Below, piece after piece: positions 31,589 through 36,545 of a DNA stretch of 36,545 nt. The notes under the pieces are model-generated. The model was not told the DNA's origin and ran no database searches. It saw only the letters and a program-made list of their open reading frames with translations. A program made the translations under genes and the position numbers. Every line of letters begins with the position of its first letter. The stretch's first letter is position 1. Source of the DNA: Clostridiales bacterium (GTDB taxonomy: Bacteria > Bacillota > Clostridia > Christensenellales > Aristaeellaceae); the NCBI GenBank assembly GCA_004556545.1, contig SFGO01000028.1, positions 1-36,545 on the forward strand, read 5' to 3'.

Positions 31589-32503
31589 TTACGCGACTTT
31601 CTTCTGGCTCTTGCGGGCAAGACGGGCGTCTTCCAGCGCGGCCCAGACATAGCCATTGATCAGGTTGGCGCTGTACGCACCGGCCAGAATACCGATGATG
31701 ATGGGCAGGCTGAACTCCCGAATGGAAGCAACGCCCAGGATGTACAGGGTCACGATGGTCACCAGCGTGGTCAGCGTGGTGTTGATGGTACGGCCAAGGC
31801 TCTCCTTCACGCTCAGTTCCACGATTTCGGAACGGGGCTGACCGGCCAGCGCGGGCTTCTTGTTGTTCTCGCGGATGCGGTCGAAGATCACGATGGTGTT
31901 GTTGATGGAATAGCCCACGATGGTCAGCATGGCGGCGATGAAGGAAGAGTTCATCTGAATCACGCTGCGCAGGATGACCATAAAGCTGATCATGATGAGC
32001 ACGTCATGCAGCAGACCCACCACAGCCGCGATACCGCTGAACAGGTCGAAGCGGAAGGCAATGTAGATCAGCATCAGCGCGGCGGCGATCAGCACGCTGA
32101 AAACGGCATTGCGCACCAGCGTCGCACCGGCCACAGGTCCCACATAGCTGGCCGTAGCGTTGTCGGTGTCCATATCGGGGTATTTTTCCAGAAGAGCGCT
32201 TTCCAGACCGTTCTGCAGGTTCTGCACCTCGTCCTCGCTGGACAGGGTGGGAACGCGGATCTGCACGGTAGTTCCGTCGGAGCCTACGGAGGACACCACG
32301 AATTCCTCGATGCCCTGAGCCTTCAGCGCCTCTTCCACATCGGCCTTGTCGTAGGCGGCGCCCATATTGTACTGCAGGTTCAGACCGCCCGCAAAGTCAA
32401 TACCATAGTTGATGCCATGGCCGGTCAGGCTCATGACGGCGGCGATCAGCATGATCGCGATGGAAACGCAGAGGCAAATTTTTGCACGATTCTGAATTTT
32501 CAT
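31589..32503 (-). CDS. secF: Protein translocase subunit SecF
   Basis: A 304-residue membrane subunit of the Sec translocon accessory complex, which uses the proton-motive force to finish protein export. After the first membrane segment comes GINYGIDFAGGLNLQYNMG, the SecF signature, then an outer domain (about 45-130) and five further membrane segments including GLLHDVLIMISFMVIL and a YSINNTIVIFDRIREN block. A basic C-terminal tail follows. GGAGGCG within the end of secD serves as ribosome-binding site, and ATG 32503 begins one base past the secD stop. Separate SecD and SecF is the usual Clostridia form; the Bacillus fusion is not used here. Confidence 0.96.
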   Translation of the reverse strand: MKIQNRAKICLCVSIAIMLIAAVMSLTGHGINYGIDFAGGLNLQYNMGAAYDKADVEEALKAQGIEEFVVSSVGSDGTTVQIRVPTLSSEDEVQNLQNGLESALLEKYPDMDTDNATASYVGPVAGATLVRNAVFSVLIAAALMLIYIAFRFDLFSGIAAVVGLLHDVLIMISFMVILRSVIQMNSSFIAAMLTIVGYSINNTIVIFDRIRENNKKPALAGQPRSEIVELSVKESLGRTINTTLTTLVTIVTLYILGVASIREFSLPIIIGILAGAYSANLINGYVWAALEDARLARKSQKKVA

Positions 32504-32504
32504 C

Positions 32505-33863
32505 TTACTTCGCCTCCTTCACGGTTTCGTCCGCAGCGGGCTTTGCATTCGCCGCATACAGGGCGGGATTGGGCCAGATGCGAACCACGCAGGTCAGCAG
32601 GAAGCGGGTGATCAGGATCGCGGTCAGCATGCTGGCGATAACGCCCAGCAGCAGCGTGGTCGCGAAGCCCTGCACGGAGCCGGTGCCGAAGAACAGCAGC
32701 ACCACAGCCGCGATGATGGTGGTAATGTTCGCGTCCACCACAGCGCTCATGGCATGCTTGAAGCCGATGCGCACCGCATGGATGGTGGGCCGTCCGGCGC
32801 GGACTTCTTCCTTCACGCGCTCAAAAATGACCACGTTGGCGTCCACGGCCATACCGATACCCAGAATCACGCCGGCGATGCCGGGCAGCGTCAGCTGGAT
32901 GCCGGGAACCACGGCGATGAACAGGAACAGCAGGATGATGTAGATACACAGCGCCCAGTCAGCCACCAGACCGGCCACACGATAACGAACCAGCATAATC
33001 AGCATGACGATCAGGATGCCGATGATGGCGGCCTTCACGCTGGTACCCAGCGCGTCCACGCCCAGCGTGGCGGAGATGGTGTCCAGCTTGTCCTGCCGCA
33101 GATCCAGCGGCAGCGCGCCGCTCTGCAGCTGCAGGGCGTAGTTCTGCGCCTGTTCCTCGGTGAAGGAACCGGTCACCAGCACCTGCCCGCCGTAAATGGC
33201 GGTCTGCACGGTGGGGCTCATCAGCACGTTGCCGTCCAGCTGAATGGTGATGGCCTTGCCGATGCTCTTGGCGGTCATATCGCCGAAGATGTCCGCGCCT
33301 TCCTTGGTCAGGGTGAAGCTGATGGCGGGCTTGGAGTTTTCATCCTTGGTGGCGTAAGCGGTCTGCAGGGCGCTGCCGTCCATGAAGACGTTGCCGTCGG
33401 AATCCAGGAACTCCAGCTTGGCGGGAGAGCCGATCAGATCCAGCACGGCGGCGGGATCGGTCACATCGGGGATCTCCACACGGATGCCGCTGGCGCCCAC
33501 CTTGCTGACGGTGGCTTCCGGATAGCCCTTTTCCGTCAGACGCTTGGCGATGATATCCATGGTGTTCTGCAGCAGGTAGTCGAAGTTGTTGCCTTCCTCC
33601 CGCAGCTCGTCGCTCATGGTGGCTTCGTATTCGACATACACGCCGCCCTTCAGGTCAAGACCCAGGGCGATGCTCTGGGGCCAGTTTTCCACATCGGTGG
33701 TGGGCAGCCAGGGGAGCAGCTTGTACAAACCGCGGCTATCCAGCCACGTGCCATGCACGCCCAGATACCCCACGGCGATGGTGAGTACCAGCACCACGCA
33801 AAGAGCCAGAATGGCCGAAGCCTTCCTGCTCATCTTGGCGCGGCGACGATTGTTGACTTTCAT
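32505..33863 (-). CDS. secD: Protein translocase subunit SecD
   Basis: A 452-residue SecD. The first membrane segment (ILALCVVLVLTIAVGYLGV) is followed by GLDLKGGVYVEYEA, the SecD signature, and then a large outer P1/P2 region (about 60-270) and five more membrane segments with GIAGVILGIGMAVDANVVIF, the conserved GMAVDANV motif. It ends in a charged tail. The start at 33863 lies about 13 bases past GAAGGA, a wide spacing; an internal Met at residue 11 has no site. It is coupled to secF. No yajC is seen; a small unknown membrane protein precedes it at 33940. Confidence 0.96.
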   Translation of the reverse strand: MKVNNRRRAKMSRKASAILALCVVLVLTIAVGYLGVHGTWLDSRGLYKLLPWLPTTDVENWPQSIALGLDLKGGVYVEYEATMSDELREEGNNFDYLLQNTMDIIAKRLTEKGYPEATVSKVGASGIRVEIPDVTDPAAVLDLIGSPAKLEFLDSDGNVFMDGSALQTAYATKDENSKPAISFTLTKEGADIFGDMTAKSIGKAITIQLDGNVLMSPTVQTAIYGGQVLVTGSFTEEQAQNYALQLQSGALPLDLRQDKLDTISATLGVDALGTSVKAAIIGILIVMLIMLVRYRVAGLVADWALCIYIILLFLFIAVVPGIQLTLPGIAGVILGIGMAVDANVVIFERVKEEVRAGRPTIHAVRIGFKHAMSAVVDANITTIIAAVVLLFFGTGSVQGFATTLLLGVIASMLTAILITRFLLTCVVRIWPNPALYAANAKPAADETVKEAK

Positions 33864-33939
33864 TGTTTGTCAACCATCCTTCCGTCCGTATTTTGTATGA
33901 TTTTATTTTCCGCGGTTGCGGAAAGAAAATCCGAAGAAA

Positions 33940-34275
33940 TCAGCCGCAGGCAACATCCTGCCGGAACAAAAGATACGCTTCTTCCAGATAACGGCTCCTA
34001 CGCAGCACCCGGCCGTTGGCGTCCCGGCTCAGGCTGAGGCGGGGAAGCAGGCACAATGGCGCGCAGAAGAACAGCGCCGCCAGCACCAGCCCCCAGCGGG
34101 CCGTTTCTCCCCCATCCCCGCAGACCGGCAGGGCGCGGGCGCTCATTTGCAGCCCGGTCAGGGGCTGGGGCTCCGGGAGAACCGTTTCCGTTTCAGGCGT
34201 GACGACCAAAGCGCTCAAAAGCAGCAGAAAAAGGCCGCACACAAGCGCCGTCAGCAGGATTTTGCCAAACTTCAT
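33940..34275 (-). CDS. Small membrane protein of unknown function upstream of secD
   Basis: A 111-residue protein with an N-terminal membrane helix (5-27, ILLTALVCGLFLLLLSALVV), a short outer part of about 35 residues with one Cys, a second helix (about 62-80, WGLVLAALFFCAPLCLLP) and a basic C-terminal tail of about 28 residues. It is not recognised as a named family. GGAGGG precedes ATG 34275 and a strong promoter lies upstream, so it is probably first in the secDF transcript (76-bp gap). It sits where yajC often occurs but lacks that family's features. It could be a local auxiliary of the translocon; no function is claimed. Confidence 0.7.
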   Translation of the reverse strand: MKFGKILLTALVCGLFLLLLSALVVTPETETVLPEPQPLTGLQMSARALPVCGDGGETARWGLVLAALFFCAPLCLLPRLSLSRDANGRVLRRSRYLEEAYLLFRQDVACG

Positions 34276-34328
34276 ACGGCCTTTCCCTCCTCTCCGCTTA
34301 TTGGATCGTTCCGCTTTCGCATGGGCTT

Positions 34329-34357
34329 ATTATAGTATGCAAATGCTTTTCCGTCAA
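34329..34357 (-). promoter_or_regulatory. Promoter of the secDF locus
   Basis: On the minus strand TTGACG (34352-34357) and TATAAT (34329-34334) are exactly 17 bp apart; the start codon of the small membrane protein is at 34275. Confidence 0.85.
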
Positions 34358-34374
34358 GGGAAGAAAAAGGGAAG

Positions 34375-34409
34375 AGCCGCAGGTATCCATTTTATAGAAA
34401 CCTGCGGCT
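34375..34409 (-). terminator. Terminator of the BspA-like gene
   Basis: AGCCGCAGGT (34375-34384) pairs perfectly with ACCTGCGGCT (34400-34409) across a 15-nt loop. On the minus strand it is followed by CTTCCCTTTTTC. It lies 33 bases past the BspA-like stop. Confidence 0.75.
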
Positions 34410-34442
34410 TTCAGTCATTCCCTTCTATTGTTTGTGTCGGAT

Positions 34443-36545
34443 TTAGTTCATGCTGATTGCGTGAAGTTTATTATCAATAGCATCCTGAATCTCTGCTTTG
34501 TTGGAACTCAATTCATAAAGAGTAGCGTACACGCTATCAGCGCAAGAATAGGTAAATCGGAAACAAATCAGCAATTCCCGAAGCGCTTCCTCTGATTGAT
34601 CGCCATTGTACACTCTGTCGAATGCATTTTGATAAGCTCTCTCTGCATTAAAGAATACCGTAAGGCCAGTGGCAAACTTCATATTGTTATTGGAGCGCTT
34701 TTCCAGTCCCGATACCTTAAAAATGATCTCTCTGGCAAGGCTATAGAGCTTGTACGTATTGCCTGCGGCAAACGAAAGAATCTCCTTAATCGCCATTTTT
34801 CCTATCTTATCCCTGCATTCGCTAACAAGCCAGTTTGTCACGCCAACAAAAGAGTTCGTATATTCGATGCGGATCTGACGCATTGCCTCATCGAAATCCG
34901 CATTTCCGGTTAAGCCCATAGCTTTCTGTACAGCATCCAACACGTTGGTGCCTGCTTCGTAGTCGCAGAATACCTGTTTCAGTATTTCCCCCATATCGGA
35001 AATGTATTCCATACCAGAGCCGATAAGCTCTAAGCCATCCACGACCTCGCCCAGCTGCAGCATGCCGGCATAGGTTGCCGCGCTGACGGTATAGTCATAG
35101 CTCAGCAGATTGACAGAATCCTTAATGGCTCCATAGTCAGCTTCCAGCCGGATAAAATAATCCTTTAATCCGATTTCCGTTCCGCTTGCTATTTTTGCGG
35201 TCCAATCTACGACGTCTTTATAGATTTTCAAATCACCCGTGCCGCTAAAGCCGGCATTGATTTGATCTTCAACAGCGGAAGCAATCCGTGCCTTATACAG
35301 TTCCACCGCATAAGAGTTGGTTGGGGAATTTGTGAGCATATCCCAGAAAAGCTTCCAAACCACCTTATCGCCGGAAACCATTGCGATTGTAAAAGAATCC
35401 AGTTCATTCAAGGAAAACAGATAGTCCTCGTACTCCGTCAGGTTCGTGAAAACTCCTCGGTTTTCCCATTTGGAAGCAAATTTCAGTGCCTTTGCAAGGT
35501 CTTCGTCATCAATGCCATCTCCGCCCGCAGTTCCGACACCGAAGGCGCTTCTTTTCAGCGTCAGTGTCTGACCGTTCGACGTTACGGTAATCTGATAAAT
35601 ATACTGTCCGTCTGTCAGCGAACTGATTTGGGCAGTCGATGCCAGGTTGGCAAGATCATAGGTCAGGGCGTTCGGTACGACGGTCGCCACCATTGAGGTA
35701 GCGGTTCCATCCTTTTTATAAACGCCTGCGGTAACAGAGGTGATACTGTAGTTGGAGTGAATCGTTCCTGCCAGCGTAAAGTCAGCCCCCACTTTGTAAA
35801 GGCCGCTGGGAATGGACTCGCCGGAAAGGCTCACGCGCAGCGGAGGGGGAATCACGGTGAAGCTCTTGCGTATAAAGGTTTTAGTTTCCTCTGCGGTAGT
35901 CGCCAAAACCTCAATGCTGTAGTTCCCCAGCGCCAGGCTTGGCAGATCGATGCAGCTGTCCAAATAGGTATCCAGATTGATCAGGGCAGCGTTATTCGTG
36001 ACCTCTCCGGAGCGCAGCACCGTTCCGGCCGCGTCATAAAGTCTTACCTGAGCGCTCAGAATCGGGTCGCTGCAGCGAATCTGACCGCTGATATGGTATC
36101 CGTCTCCCTGGTAAAGATTTCCGCCCGGCAGCCAGGCGTTCACCAGGGACAGAAAATAGTAGGGAATATTATTCTTCATAGCGTACTGCAGCGCCGTGGA
36201 ACCGTACTCGCAGAATATTTTCAAATTGGGGCAGTTGCCGAAGGCACTGGAGCCGATAGACGTAACGCTGCTGGGAACATAGGTTTTCCCAAGCTTTGTG
36301 CAGCCATAAAAGGCATAGGAGCTAATCGTCTTCAATCCGTCATTCAGCGTTACGCTGGTCAGGCCGCTGCAGCCATAAAAGGCATTCGAGCCTATCGTTT
36401 CCACCTTTGCAGGAATCACCATTTCGGACAGGCCGGTGCAACCGTAGAATGTATATCGTTGAATCTGTGTCAGAGATTCCGGCAAATCGAAATATTCAAA
36501 ATTATCGCAGTCATAAAATGCATATGCCGGTATTGTTTTAATCCC
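34443..36545 (-). CDS. BspA-like leucine-rich-repeat surface protein, 5' end cut by window
   Basis: At least 700 residues, open to the right edge. The first part has LRR_5/BspA repeats of about 23 residues (for example LTQIQRYTFYGCTGLSEMVI, then VETIGSNAFYGCSGLTSVTL and VTSIGSSAFGNCPNLKIF), followed by two beta-rich, probably Ig-like domains (to about residue 330) and then some 340 residues of mainly helical sequence without a recognised family. No LPXTG motif or membrane segment ends it. The visible part shows no start; an internal TTG at 36485 is not the true beginning because the repeat pattern continues past it. The gene is visibly richer in A+T than its neighbours, suggesting recent acquisition. 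BspA-like proteins bind host matrix proteins or other bacteria; the helical tail is new to me. Confidence 0.8.
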   Translation of the reverse strand, partial: GIKTIPAYAFYDCDNFEYFDLPESLTQIQRYTFYGCTGLSEMVIPAKVETIGSNAFYGCSGLTSVTLNDGLKTISSYAFYGCTKLGKTYVPSSVTSIGSSAFGNCPNLKIFCEYGSTALQYAMKNNIPYYFLSLVNAWLPGGNLYQGDGYHISGQIRCSDPILSAQVRLYDAAGTVLRSGEVTNNAALINLDTYLDSCIDLPSLALGNYSIEVLATTAEETKTFIRKSFTVIPPPLRVSLSGESIPSGLYKVGADFTLAGTIHSNYSITSVTAGVYKKDGTATSMVATVVPNALTYDLANLASTAQISSLTDGQYIYQITVTSNGQTLTLKRSAFGVGTAGGDGIDDEDLAKALKFASKWENRGVFTNLTEYEDYLFSLNELDSFTIAMVSGDKVVWKLFWDMLTNSPTNSYAVELYKARIASAVEDQINAGFSGTGDLKIYKDVVDWTAKIASGTEIGLKDYFIRLEADYGAIKDSVNLLSYDYTVSAATYAGMLQLGEVVDGLELIGSGMEYISDMGEILKQVFCDYEAGTNVLDAVQKAMGLTGNADFDEAMRQIRIEYTNSFVGVTNWLVSECRDKIGKMAIKEILSFAAGNTYKLYSLAREIIFKVSGLEKRSNNNMKFATGLTVFFNAERAYQNAFDRVYNGDQSEEALRELLICFRFTYSCADSVYATLYELSSNKAEIQDAIDNKLHAISMN

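Noticed and set aside
33940..34275. Small gene before secD as yajC
   Set aside because: It has two membrane helices and a basic tail, whereas YajC has a single N-terminal helix and a conserved soluble domain.

Overview
The window looks like a chromosomal segment of a spore-forming, G+C-rich member of the Clostridia, probably gut-associated. This rests on paired CotF-type coat proteins, a SpoVK/CbbX-type AAA+ ATPase, DUF896 and DUF1292 genes, an ECF sigma/anti-sigma pair, AraC regulators beside carbohydrate genes, strong GGAGG ribosome-binding sites and sigma-A-like promoters. No rRNA or tRNA gene, CRISPR array, prophage or transposase was seen. The taxon cannot be fixed further from the sequence alone.

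Layout. 1-2.5 kb: a repeat-bearing non-coding edge, a GNAT acetyltransferase divergent from a DUF896 protein, a DUF1292 protein with a Cys/His cluster, and a PuuD-type amidotransferase. 2.5-7.1 kb (minus strand): a three-gene operon of a bitopic membrane protein, a secreted DUF3298-like/SH3-like protein and a SpoVK/CbbX-type ATPase. 7.3-7.8 kb: two small coat proteins, one of only 57 residues. 7.8-13.5 kb: an SDR oxidoreductase divergent from an AraC regulator, an intergenic element with duplicated terminator hairpins, an iron-sulfur-type flavoprotein, a CapA-like protein and an N-acyl-D-amino-acid deacylase-like amidohydrolase. 13.5-16.3 kb: an ECF sigma / anti-sigma / secreted-protein operon. 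16.4-19.1 kb: a TraX-like membrane protein, an SPL-type radical SAM protein and an esterase. 19.1-22.5 kb: an AraC regulator divergent from a broken sugar ABC-transport locus and an ADP-ribosylglycohydrolase-family protein. 22.5-24.8 kb: an amino-acid ABC importer whose ATPase is frameshifted in Walker A. 24.9-28.3 kb: two coupled DHH phosphoesterases and a MATE exporter. 28.4-31.2 kb: two secreted proteins, a NAGPA-type glycosidase and a helical-repeat/C-type-lectin protein. 31.6-34.3 kb: secDF with a small membrane protein. 34.4 kb to the edge: an A+T-richer BspA-like surface protein, cut by the window end.

The two most notable lesions are an in-frame chimera of a sugar-binding-protein N-terminus with a MalG-type permease C-terminus (20170-20865), and the frameshift in the amino-acid transporter ATPase. 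The best candidate for an undescribed system is the operon at 2561-7141, in which a cytosolic AAA+ motor is co-transcribed with one membrane-anchored and one secreted protein carrying wall/surface-type domains, directly downstream of spore-coat genes. Both transporter binding proteins also have signal peptides without a lipobox cysteine, which is unusual for a monoderm Firmicute.
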